Shown here: positions 26,639-35,200 of the stretch, piece after piece
Numbering within the stretch: the stretch's first letter is position 1
Layout of the letters: each line of letters begins with the position of its first letter
Source of the DNA: Nevskia sp.
Lineage (GTDB): Bacteria > Pseudomonadota > Gammaproteobacteria > Nevskiales > Nevskiaceae
Direction: 5' to 3'
Assembly: GCA_016779605.1 (NCBI GenBank)
Contig: JADHNH010000028.1
Coordinates: forward strand, 1 to 35,759
DNA length: 35,759 nt
Translations under genes and position numbers: made by a program
The notes under the pieces: model-generated
Databases searched by the model: none
What the model saw: the letters and a program-made list of their open reading frames with translations, nothing else
Told to the model about the DNA's origin: nothing

Positions 26639-28132
26639 TTACGTTTTCTTGCCAGGGACACTCCCAGGCGCTGCGGCGGCATCCGGCAGAGGCAGCCAGA
26701 AATGGAAGACGGCGCCGCCGGGCTGGCCGTTTTCGGCCCAGATGCGGCCGTCGTGCGCCTCGACGATACGCCGGCAGATCGCCAGCCCCTGGCCAAGCCC
26801 GTCCGCCTTGGTGGTGAAGAAGGGGTCGAACAGGCGCTCCGGCTTGTTCTGCCCGAATCCCGGTCCGCTGTCGTGCACGCTGACCCTGACGCCGGGCGCG
26901 TCCTGCTGGTCCGGGATCAGCTGCAGGCGCAGCTCGCGGCTTGCGGACGGCCCCGACACCATCGCTTCCACCGCGTTGCGCACCAGGTTGACCAGCACCT
27001 GTTCGATCTGCACGCGGTCGATGTGCACTTCCGGGATCGAGGGGCGCGCATCGAGGTAGACCCGCACCTGGTTGACGGTCAGCTCGTGATCCAGCAGGCC
27101 CAAAGCCTCGGACAGGCTGGCCACGAGGTCGCAGGGTTGTTTCTCGACCTCGCCCTTTTCGATGAACTTGCGCAGGCGGCGGATCACTTCGACGGCGCGC
27201 TCGCCCTGGCGCGCGATCTGCTCCATGGAGCCGTGCAGCAGCTCCTGGTCGGCGGTGCCCGCGCCGATCATGCGCAGGCAGGCGCGCGCGTAGTTGATGA
27301 TGGCGGTGAGCGGCTGGTTGATTTCGTGGGCCAGGCCCGAGGCCAGCTCGCCCATCGAGTGGATGCGTGTCACGTGGGCCAGCTCGTCCATGCGGCGCCG
27401 CGCCTCGCGCTCGGCGTCCTTGCGGTCGGTGATGTCGCGGACGATGCCGGTGAACAGGCGCTGCCCGCCGCTCACCACCTCCCCCACCGCCAGGTCCAGC
27501 GGGAAGCGCGTGCCGTCCTTGCGCAGGCCCTCGACCTCGCGGCCGATGCCGATGATCTTCTTGCGCCCGGTGCGGCGGTAGTTGTCGAGGTAGCCGTCGT
27601 GGCTCTCGCGGTACGGCGCCGGCATCAGCATCGACACGTTGCGCCCGATGACCTCCGCGGCGCGGTAGCCGAAGATGCGCTCGGCGGCGCGGTTGAACGA
27701 CGCCACTGCGCCGCGCTCGTTGATGGTGATGATGCCGTCCACCGCGGTGTCCAGGATGGCATGGTAGCGGCCCATCGACTCGGCCAGCTCGGCCTCGATA
27801 CGCCGGGCGGCGAGCACGTCGACACCCGCCACCACCACGCCGGTGACCTTGCCGCCGGCATCGCGGATTCCGGAATAGCTCCAGCGCACGGCCAGGCGCG
27901 AGCCATCCTTGCACAGCCAGTCGCCCTCGTCGTCCTCGGCCGGCTCGCCGGCGGCGGCACGCAGGAACGCCTCGCGCATCCGCGCCGCACCCTCGGGCGC
28001 GGGCAGCACGCTCCAGATCGCGCGCTGCACGACCTGCGCAGGCGCATGGCCGGTGATCTCCTCGCAATGGTGGTTGAGGAGCTGGATCGCACCCTGCGCA
28101 TCGGCGATGGCCACCATCGTTCTTCCGGGCAT
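26639..28132 (-). CDS. fixL: FixL-like PAS-PAS histidine kinase, probable haem oxygen sensor
   Basis: A 497-residue soluble kinase, almost the length of rhizobial FixL (~505). It has PAS 1 (about residues 5-110) and PAS 2 (about 123-235). The latter carries the FixL haem-pocket pattern MPAPYRESHDGYL (His178, aligned with the haem-ligand His200 of Bradyrhizobium FixL) and IIGIGREVEG (Arg198, aligned with Arg220, which contacts bound oxygen). The kinase core has the H-box LAHEINQPLTAI (His269), N-box NLVRNAVEAM, DSGPGFG and TTKADGLGQGLAICRRI. No membrane helices are seen. AGGGA precedes the ATG. Haem binding is inferred; the gene name is by similarity. Confidence 0.88.
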   Translation of the reverse strand: MPGRTMVAIADAQGAIQLLNHHCEEITGHAPAQVVQRAIWSVLPAPEGAARMREAFLRAAAGEPAEDDEGDWLCKDGSRLAVRWSYSGIRDAGGKVTGVVVAGVDVLAARRIEAELAESMGRYHAILDTAVDGIITINERGAVASFNRAAERIFGYRAAEVIGRNVSMLMPAPYRESHDGYLDNYRRTGRKKIIGIGREVEGLRKDGTRFPLDLAVGEVVSGGQRLFTGIVRDITDRKDAEREARRRMDELAHVTRIHSMGELASGLAHEINQPLTAIINYARACLRMIGAGTADQELLHGSMEQIARQGERAVEVIRRLRKFIEKGEVEKQPCDLVASLSEALGLLDHELTVNQVRVYLDARPSIPEVHIDRVQIEQVLVNLVRNAVEAMVSGPSASRELRLQLIPDQQDAPGVRVSVHDSGPGFGQNKPERLFDPFFTTKADGLGQGLAICRRIVEAHDGRIWAENGQPGGAVFHFWLPLPDAAAAPGSVPGKKT

Positions 28133-28271
28133 GGACGGTCCCTGGCAGGTGCATTTGTGTACGGCCCGCGGGCGGCCGCCTGAAGTTCGAACCAGGCGGA
28201 CCCCGCGCCATCCATTATTGGCGCTTCACCGAAGGGCGTCCAGAGACGGCCCGCTAGCCGGTACGCCGGGC

Positions 28272-28305
28272 AAAAAAAAGCGGGGCGGCCTGGCAGCCGT
28301 CCCGC
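28272..28305 (-). terminator. Intrinsic terminator of the fnr-like gene
   Basis: Read on the minus strand, GCGGGACGGC (28305-28296), a six-base loop and GCCGCCCCGC (28289-28280) form a 10-bp stem with one A-C mismatch, followed at once by eight Ts (28279-28272). This is a textbook rho-independent terminator, 59 bases after the fnr-like stop, separating that gene from fixL. Confidence 0.92.
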
Positions 28306-28363
28306 GCAAGCGCCGCAATGGGCGCAGAGGAGATCCGGGTCGGGGAGATTCGTGTGGGGGGCT

Positions 28364-29116
28364 TCAGGCGGCCAGCGCCATCGACACGCCGGGTCGGCGG
28401 CAGATGCCCACCGCCTCGCCCACTTCGTACAGCTTGTGACGGGCCAGCAGGCGGATGCATTTTTCCTCGCAGCGCAGCCAGCCCTTGCGCTCGAACGTCT
28501 TCAGCGTGCGGCACACCGTCTCGGTGGCCAGGCGCAGGTAGCTGCCGATATCGCGCCGGGTCATCGGCAGGCGCAGCACGCCGCCCGTCGAGTCCATGCG
28601 CTCCTCCATGTGCAGCAGGAAGGCCGCCATGCGCTGCTCGGCGGTGAAGTCGCCAGAGATCGCCAGGGCCAGGGCCAGCTCGCGGCTGGCCGCCTCGGTC
28701 AGGTGCTGCGCCACTGCCGGATCGCGCTGCAGCAGGCCGCGGAAATCCGTCACCGCGGCGGCGCAGACCTGCGAGGGCGTCACCGCCGCGGCCGACGAGC
28801 GCGTGCGCGCCGCGCCGAGGCCGTCGAGGCCGACGACGTCGCCGGGCAGGTGGAAGCCGCGGATATGCTCGTTGCCCTGGCTGTCCACGGTGTAGGTCTT
28901 GATGCAGCCGGCGCGCACCGTGTACAGCGCGCGCAGGGCCTGGCCGGCTTCGTAAAGCGCGGCACGTCCGGGCAGCGCCGCGGTCGGCGCGCCGACGATG
29001 GCGCCGAACGTGGGGGCACTTGCCGTGCCCCGGCCCATGCAGTCCTGCACCGGGCAGAACGCGCAGTTGCTCTTGAGATGTGACTCAACGGCTTGGGGGG
29101 CTGCATCGAATGCCAT
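28364..29116 (-). CDS. fnr: Crp/Fnr-family regulator, FNR type with Fe-S cysteines
   Basis: A 250-residue regulator, the same length as E. coli FNR. The N-terminal cysteines C18-x2-C21-x4-C26 (SNCAFCPVQDC) plus Cys118 (SQVCAAA) fit the four ligands of an oxygen-labile [4Fe-4S] cluster. A cyclic-nucleotide-fold domain (about 45-135), dimer helix (about 138-172) and winged helix follow. The recognition helix reads ATETVCRTL: Glu199 and Arg203 match FNR, but the intervening FNR serine is Cys202. The ATG at 29116 has GGAGAG five bases upstream, which rules out longer starts. It is divergent from kpsS and ends at an intrinsic terminator. It probably acts on the FNR-like boxes in this window. Confidence 0.9.
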   Translation of the reverse strand: MAFDAAPQAVESHLKSNCAFCPVQDCMGRGTASAPTFGAIVGAPTAALPGRAALYEAGQALRALYTVRAGCIKTYTVDSQGNEHIRGFHLPGDVVGLDGLGAARTRSSAAAVTPSQVCAAAVTDFRGLLQRDPAVAQHLTEAASRELALALAISGDFTAEQRMAAFLLHMEERMDSTGGVLRLPMTRRDIGSYLRLATETVCRTLKTFERKGWLRCEEKCIRLLARHKLYEVGEAVGICRRPGVSMALAA

Positions 29117-29227
29117 GGCGCTCTCCGGTGGTGTGCGCATAGCATCCGTTGCGCGGCCGGGGCGGACAATCCGCGATTGCCGCAGGCCGCTTGCGGTTTC
29201 TACGTAGTGTCGCTGTGTACATCCGAA

Positions 29228-29279
29228 AATGGGGGCCGATAATGGCGGCTGACAATGGCGGCCGGTAATGGCGGCGCCA
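29228..29279. repeat. Four 13-bp tandem repeats between fnr and kpsS
   Basis: AATGGSGGC begins at 29228, 29241, 29254 and 29267, an exact 13-bp period. The units are AATGGGGGCCGAT, AATGGCGGCTGAC, AATGGCGGCCGGT and AATGGCGGCGCCA. The array ends 31 bases before the kpsS GTG start. It could be a multimeric operator or a slippage-prone tract. Confidence 0.85.
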
Positions 29280-29310
29280 TGGCGCCGGCGGCGATCGAAG
29301 GAAGGTTGAC

Positions 29311-30615
29311 GTGTACGCACTGCAAAGCCCAACGCTGCCGCTGCCCGCGGTGCCCGCCGAGGCGGACGCCGCCGCGCCGGCCGGCCGGCGCGACTACCTG
29401 TTCCTGCAAGGTCCGATCGGGCCGTTCTTCGGCCTGCTGGGCCGCCGCCTGCGGCGGGCCGGCCAGGGCGTGCACCGGATCAACTTCAACGGCGGCGACC
29501 GCCTGTTCTGGCGCCTGCCGGGCGCGGTGGACTTTCGCGCCGGCGCCGCGCAGTGGCCCGGCTTTATCGCCGCACGGCTCGACGCCTGGCGCATCACCGA
29601 CCTGGTGCTGTTCGGCGACTGCCGCCCGCTGCACCGCCAGGCGGCCGCGCTGGCGCGCCAGCGCGGCATCGCCGTGCACGTGTTCGAGGAAGGCTACCTG
29701 CGGCCCAACTGGGTGACCCTGGAGAGCGGCGGCGTCAACGGCCACTCCGCGCTGCCGCGCGACCCCGGCTGGTTCCTCGCCGCGGCGGCAGCGGCGCCGC
29801 CCTGGGACGAGGGCGCGCCGGTGGGCGGCAGCTTCCTGCGGCGGGCGGCGGCCGACGTGCTCTACAACCTCGCCACCGTGCTGGCCACGCCGGCCTACCC
29901 TGCCTACCGCACGCACAAGCCCTGGCATCCGCTGGCCGAGTACGCCGCCGGCGCCCGGCGCTTTCCCATCCGTCCCTGGGTGCGGCGGCGGGTGCGCGGC
30001 GCCGTGCGGCAGATCCTCGCGCAGGAGCGGCCGCGCTACCTGTTCCCGCTGCAGCTCGACGCCGACGCGCAGATCCGCCACCACTCGCCGTTCGGCCGCA
30101 TGGCGCCGGCGATCGAGGCGGTGATCACTTCGTTCGCGCGCCGCGCGCCGGCCGATGCGCTGCTGATCGTCACCGAGCACCCTCTGGACGCCGGCGTGGT
30201 GGATCTGCTGCGCATCGCGCGCGAACGCGCCGCCGCCGCCGGCGTGGCGCAGCGCGTGATCTGCCTGCCGGCGGGCAGCCCGATGGAACTGCTGCCCGGC
30301 AGCCGCGGCATGGTCACGGTCAACAGCACCATGGGCATCGTTGCGCTGCAGCTGGGCCTGCCGGTGACCGTGCTGGGCCGGGCGGTTTACGACCTGCGCG
30401 GCCTGACCTTCCAGGGCGGGCTGGACGACTTCTGGACCCAGGCCGGGCCGCCGCAGCGGGCGCTGTTCGACGCCTTCCGCCGCGTGGTGGCGCAGCGCAC
30501 GCAGATCAACGGCGGCTTCCACAGCGCCGCCGGCCTCGCCCTGGCGGTGCACGGCGCCGCCGCGCGGCTGGCGCCGTCGGCTGCCGCCGCCGGCCGCGCG
30601 GCGGCGCGCACCTGA
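29311..30615 (+). CDS. kpsS: KpsS-like capsular polysaccharide (Kdo) transferase
   Basis: A 434-residue capsule-synthesis protein of the KpsS/KpsC group. In group 2 capsule systems these enzymes build the beta-Kdo linker on lyso-phosphatidylglycerol at the inner membrane. Typical motifs are LQGPIGPFFGLLGRRL, VHRINFNGGDRLFWRLPG, VFEEGYLRPNWVTLE followed by GVNGHSALPRD, TEHPLDAGVVDLL, TVNSTMGIVALQLGLPV, and GRAVYDLRGLTFQGGLDDFW. The start is a GTG with AAGGAAGG five bases upstream. No KpsC, KpsF/U or ABC exporter gene is in the window, so the enzyme is either an orphan or belongs to a capsule locus elsewhere. It is paired with the sulfatase-fold gene 16 bases downstream. Confidence 0.87.
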   Translation: MYALQSPTLPLPAVPAEADAAAPAGRRDYLFLQGPIGPFFGLLGRRLRRAGQGVHRINFNGGDRLFWRLPGAVDFRAGAAQWPGFIAARLDAWRITDLVLFGDCRPLHRQAAALARQRGIAVHVFEEGYLRPNWVTLESGGVNGHSALPRDPGWFLAAAAAAPPWDEGAPVGGSFLRRAAADVLYNLATVLATPAYPAYRTHKPWHPLAEYAAGARRFPIRPWVRRRVRGAVRQILAQERPRYLFPLQLDADAQIRHHSPFGRMAPAIEAVITSFARRAPADALLIVTEHPLDAGVVDLLRIARERAAAAGVAQRVICLPAGSPMELLPGSRGMVTVNSTMGIVALQLGLPVTVLGRAVYDLRGLTFQGGLDDFWTQAGPPQRALFDAFRRVVAQRTQINGGFHSAAGLALAVHGAAARLAPSAAAAGRAAART

Positions 30616-30631
30616 GGCGCCGGCGCACGCG

Positions 30632-32215
30632 GTGGGCCTCGTCGCGCAAGGCGGCATCGACCTGTTCGCCGTCGGCGGCGGCGCGCTGCTGGCGGCCTGC
30701 GGCTGGCTGTGGCTGCGCCACGCCGGCAGCACGCGCCTGCGGCCGTGCTGGGCGCTGCTGCTGGACCTGTTCCTGCCCGCCGGCGGCTTCGCGCTGCTGG
30801 CCGCCGCCACCGCGCGGCCGCTGTTCGCCGGCGCCGCCACTGCGGCCCTGGCCGCTGGCCTGGCCTACGCGGACCGCGCCAAGCTGAAAGTCCTGGCCGA
30901 GCCGGTGGTGTTCACCGACGTGTTTCAGGCATTCGACATCTTGCGCCATCCGCGCCTGGCCCTGCCGTTCCCGCGCCAGGGCCGCCTGCTCTGCGCCGTG
31001 GCCGCCGCGCTCGGTGCCTTCGCCGTGCTGTTCGCCGCCGAGCCGCCGGCATGGCGCTGGAACCCGTGGCCGCCGCTGGCCGCCGCGGCACTGGACGGCG
31101 CAGTGATCCTGGCCCTGGGCGGCGGACTGCGCAGCCGCATCGCGCGCCATCTCCTGCGCGGCGGGCTGCGCGGCGATCCGGCCACGGACGTGCCGCGCTT
31201 CGGCCCGCTGGCGGTGCTGCTGGGCTACGGCATCGTCGCCGGACACCAGCGGGCCGGCCGCCAGTCGGCCGCGCCGCCGCCGGCGCCCGCGGTGCCGCTC
31301 AGGCGCCCCGCCCCGGCGCCGCTGGTGCTGGTGCAATGCGAATCGTTCTTCGACGCGCGGCGCCTGCATCCGGCCATCGCGCCCGGCCTGCTGCCGGCGT
31401 ACGACCGCTGCCGCGGCGGCAGCGTGCAATGGGGCCGGCTCGAAGTGCCGAGCTGGGGGGCGAACACGGTGCGCACCGAGTTCGCCGTGCTCTCCGGCCT
31501 CGCCGGCGAGCGCCTCGGCTTCGACCGCTTCAACCCCTACCACCGCTTCGCCGGCGTGCCGGTCGCCACCCTGGCCTGGCAACTGCGCGCGGAGGGCTAC
31601 CGCACGATCTGCCTGCATCCCTTCGACCGCCGCTTCTACGGGCGCGACCGCGTGATGCCCAAGCTCGGTTTCGACCGCTTCATCGGCCTCGAGGGGTTCG
31701 CCGGCGCGCAACGGGTCAACGGCTATGTCGCCGATGTCGAAGTGGCGCGCAAGGCCGCCCAAATCGTCGCCGCCGAAGGACCGGCGGTGTTCGTCTTCGC
31801 CATCACCATGGAAAACCACGGACCGTGGCACGCCGCGGAACAAACGCCGCAGGCCGGCCCGCCCCGGGGGCTGACGCTGCCGCCAGGCCAGGCGCGGCTG
31901 CTGCAGCCTTACCTGCGCAGCCTGCGCAACGCCGACGCGATGCTGCAAATCCTGGCCGAGGCGCTCGCCGGCGGCGGCAGGCCCGGCATGCTGGCCTTCT
32001 ACGGCGATCATCTGCCCGCCTTCGGCGCCGCGTTCGCCGAACTTGGCCTGCGCGACCTGCGCACCGACTACTTCATCTGGAGCGCCGCGCGCGGCGGCGC
32101 CCGCCGCCGCGACCTTGCCGCGCACGAGCTGCGCGGCGCCATCCTGGAAGCGCGTGCGCAACTGGCGCTGCGGGCGTCGCCGGCGGGCTGGGAGAAGGTC
32201 CTGCAGGCGGGCTAG
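30632..32215 (+). CDS. LtaS/OpgB-like membrane phosphoglycerol transferase (sulfatase fold)
   Basis: A 527-residue protein. About five hydrophobic segments (within residues 8-205) precede a sulfatase-fold domain (about 230-490). The residues aligned with LtaS catalysis are present: metal-binding Glu237 in VLVQCESFF, the threonine nucleophile Thr279 in SWGANTVRTEF, and Asp459-His460 in FYGDHLP. The VFAITMENHGPW motif is also typical. It would transfer a phosphoglycerol or similar polar head group to a glycan outside the inner membrane. The start is a GTG without a clear ribosome site, 16 bases after kpsS, consistent with coupling. Decoration of the capsule made with KpsS is the natural reading; glucan (OpgB-like) modification is the alternative. 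Confidence 0.85.
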   Translation: MGLVAQGGIDLFAVGGGALLAACGWLWLRHAGSTRLRPCWALLLDLFLPAGGFALLAAATARPLFAGAATAALAAGLAYADRAKLKVLAEPVVFTDVFQAFDILRHPRLALPFPRQGRLLCAVAAALGAFAVLFAAEPPAWRWNPWPPLAAAALDGAVILALGGGLRSRIARHLLRGGLRGDPATDVPRFGPLAVLLGYGIVAGHQRAGRQSAAPPPAPAVPLRRPAPAPLVLVQCESFFDARRLHPAIAPGLLPAYDRCRGGSVQWGRLEVPSWGANTVRTEFAVLSGLAGERLGFDRFNPYHRFAGVPVATLAWQLRAEGYRTICLHPFDRRFYGRDRVMPKLGFDRFIGLEGFAGAQRVNGYVADVEVARKAAQIVAAEGPAVFVFAITMENHGPWHAAEQTPQAGPPRGLTLPPGQARLLQPYLRSLRNADAMLQILAEALAGGGRPGMLAFYGDHLPAFGAAFAELGLRDLRTDYFIWSAARGGARRRDLAAHELRGAILEARAQLALRASPAGWEKVLQAG

Positions 32216-32243
32216 TGCCGGCCGCCAGGCCCGGCGCCGCCGT

Positions 32244-35200
32244 TCACTCCAGCGCCAGGCGGCCGCCGTCGCGCAGGAGCTGCTCGAAGTCGCCCGGCGG
32301 CAGCGGCTTGGCGAACAGGTAGCCCTGGATCTGGTCGCATTGCAGCAGCTTGAGGAAGCGCAGCTGCTCCTGCGACTCCACGCCCTCGGCGATGACCTTC
32401 AGGTTCATCGAGTGGGCCAGCGAGATGATGGTGGAGACGATGTTCATCGTGTCCGTGCTCTCGGTCATGCCGACGATGAACGAGCGGTCGATCTTGACCG
32501 CGTTGATCGGCAGCTTGGCGAGGTAGGCCAGGGAGGAGTAGCCGGTGCCGAAGTCGTCGATCGAGATCGACAGGCCCATGTCGCGCACGATCTTGAGCTT
32601 GTGGATGTGCTGCTCCACGTCGGTCATCAGGATGGTTTCGGTGATCTCCAGGTCCAGGCCGCCGCCGCTCTCCTCGATGCCGTCGATGACCAGGCGCACC
32701 ACTTCGACGATGTCCGGGCTGCGCAGCTGCACGGAAGACAGGTTCACCGCCACCCTGGGGGTGGCCAGGCCCATCTCGATCCAGCGCTTGCGGTCGCTGG
32801 CGGCCTGGATCAGCGCCCAGCGGCCCACTTCCAGCACCAGGCCGGTTTCCTCCAGCAGCGGCACGAAGCGGCCCGGCGGCACCTGGCCCAGCTCCGGGCT
32901 GTTCCAGCGGATCAGCGCCTCGGCGCCGGAGATGAGGCCGTCGGCGGCGTGCACCTTCGGCTGGTAGTACAGCACGAACTCCTTGCGCTCCAGCGCGCCG
33001 CGCAGCTGGCTGGCCAGGTTCAGCCGCTCGTTGAGCGCCTTGCTGATCTCCTGGCTGTAGAACAGCAGGCGCTCGCCCGAATGCTTGGCCTGCTTGAGCG
33101 CCGCCTCGGCGTTGCGCACCAGGCTGTCGGCGTCGTCGCCGTCGTCGGGAAACAGCGCCACGCCGAACTTCGCCGAGACCCGCAGCTCCTGCTCGTGCAG
33201 CTTGAACGAGCGGCTCATGCTGTTGGCGATCTGCGCCTGCCAGTGGGCCTGGAAGTCGGATGCCTGCTTGAGCTGCGGCAGCACCAGGCCGAACACGTCG
33301 GCACCCAGCCGCGCCACCGACTGCGCGTTGCCGCCGATGCGCACCAGCCGCGTGGCCACCGCGCGCAGCAGGCTGTCGCCGGCGCCGCTGCCGAGGGTGT
33401 CGTTGACCGACTTGAAGTCCTCCAGATCCACCAGCACCACCGCCATGCACTGGCCGGCCAGCCGTGCGGCCTGCGAGAACTCGTTGAGGCGGTCGCCGAA
33501 CAGGCGGCGGTTGGCCAGGCCGGTCAGGGGGTCGTAAAACGCCAGGTAATCGAGTTTTTCGTCGCGTGCAACGAATTCCATGGCATAGGACACGTTGCGC
33601 GCCAGTTCGTTGAGCAGGCGCACGTCGTCGTCGCCGAAGAAAAAAGGCTCCGAGGCGTACAGGCTCAGGCAACCGGCCAGCTGGCCGCCCACGATCAGCG
33701 GGAACAGGGCGACCGAACGGTGCCCGCGCCGCGTCGCCGCCACCCGCCACGCCACCGGCTCGATGTCGGCGGCGCTGTCGTTGCAGACCCGCACGGTCTG
33801 CGCGCGCAGGGCCGCCGCGGTGGGGCCGTCGCCGCCCAGCCCATCCGGGTCGAGGCTGATCACCACGTTGCGCTCGATGCTGAAGTCGTCGACGCCGTGC
33901 AGCGCCACCGGCTTGATCTCCTGGCCGTCGCGCAGGCCGACGATGGCCAGCCGGAACTGCCCCTGCTCGATGGCGATCCGGCACACGCGGTCCAGCAACT
34001 CGTGGCGGCTGCGGGTGTGCAGCATCTCGCCGTTGATGCGCGACAGCAGCGCGTGGATGCGGCCCTGGCGCAGGATCTTGGACTCGCGCTCGCGCCGCGC
34101 CGAGGTGTCGCGGATGAAGCCGGCGAAAACGCGCCGGCCGTTGAAGTTCGACTCCACGAACGACAGCTCGATCGGGAACTCGCGGCCGTCGCCGCGCAGG
34201 CCCATGGTTTCGATCGCGCTGTGCTCCGAACGCCTGGCGTCGTCCTCCAGGTAGCGCTGGAAGGCTTGCCGGTGCGCCATCCGCAGCCGCTCAGGCTGCA
34301 GCATGCTGATCTTGTTGCCGACGATCTCCTCGGGGCGGTAGCCGAACATCCGCCATACCGACTGGTTGGCGTAGCGGACGACGTTGTCCGTGTCGATCAG
34401 GACGATGGTGTCGGGCACCGTCTCCAGCAGCACGCGATGGCGCGCTTCGGCATCGCGCAAGGAATCCTGCGCCCGCTCCTTGGCCGCCGCCTCCCGCCGC
34501 ACGTCGGCGATCGCCGCGTCGGCCAGGCTGAGCATCTGGGCCGTCAGCGTGCCGCGTTCCGCGTCCAGCCGCGCGGCCACCGCCGCCAGCGCCAGCACCA
34601 TCGAGGCGCCGCCGGCGATCGCCAGGCCCAGGGCCAAGGGGTCCGGCGGCAGGCACACGGCGACCGCGCAGGCGCTCACGGGCTCGATCCGCGCCGCGCT
34701 GGCGCCGAGCAGCAGCGCGCCGCCCTGCAGCAGCCCGGCCACCAATGGCGCGACGACCGGCACCGGGGCCGGCAGCCTGGATTCGGCCGGGCGCAGCCGG
34801 AATACCAGGACGAGCTGCAGCAGGCAGCTCAAGACCGTGAGGCCCGCTGCCGCCAGCACCGACACGGTATCGAACTGGGCAGGCGGATCCAGGCCGGCGG
34901 CGGGCGAATCCAGCAGGCTCACGCCGCATAGCGCCGCGGCTGCGGCAAAGCCGATCCCCAGCAGTTGCAGCAGCGGCGGCTGCGGCCCGCTGCTGACGCT
35001 CAACAGCAGCGCTCCGCCGAGCACCCCGGAGAACAGCGCGCATACCGACAGCAGCGGGTCGATGCCCTGCCCTGCGGGCAGCCTGAGGGCCAGCAGGGCG
35101 ATGAGCTGTGCGGCCCAGAATCCGGTTCCCACGACCACGGCGCCGCCGGCCAGCCACAGGCGCCCGGCGCGTGCCTTGCTCGCGCCGATGCGCGAGGCCA

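Noticed and set aside
29228-29279. CRISPR-like array
   Set aside because: Units are 13 bp with no spacers, and no cas gene is present anywhere in the window.
32043-34931. 962-codon open frame opposite the EAL gene
   Set aside because: Same antisense-shadow composition (His, Gln, Arg, Ala); overlaps a fully motif-supported protein.
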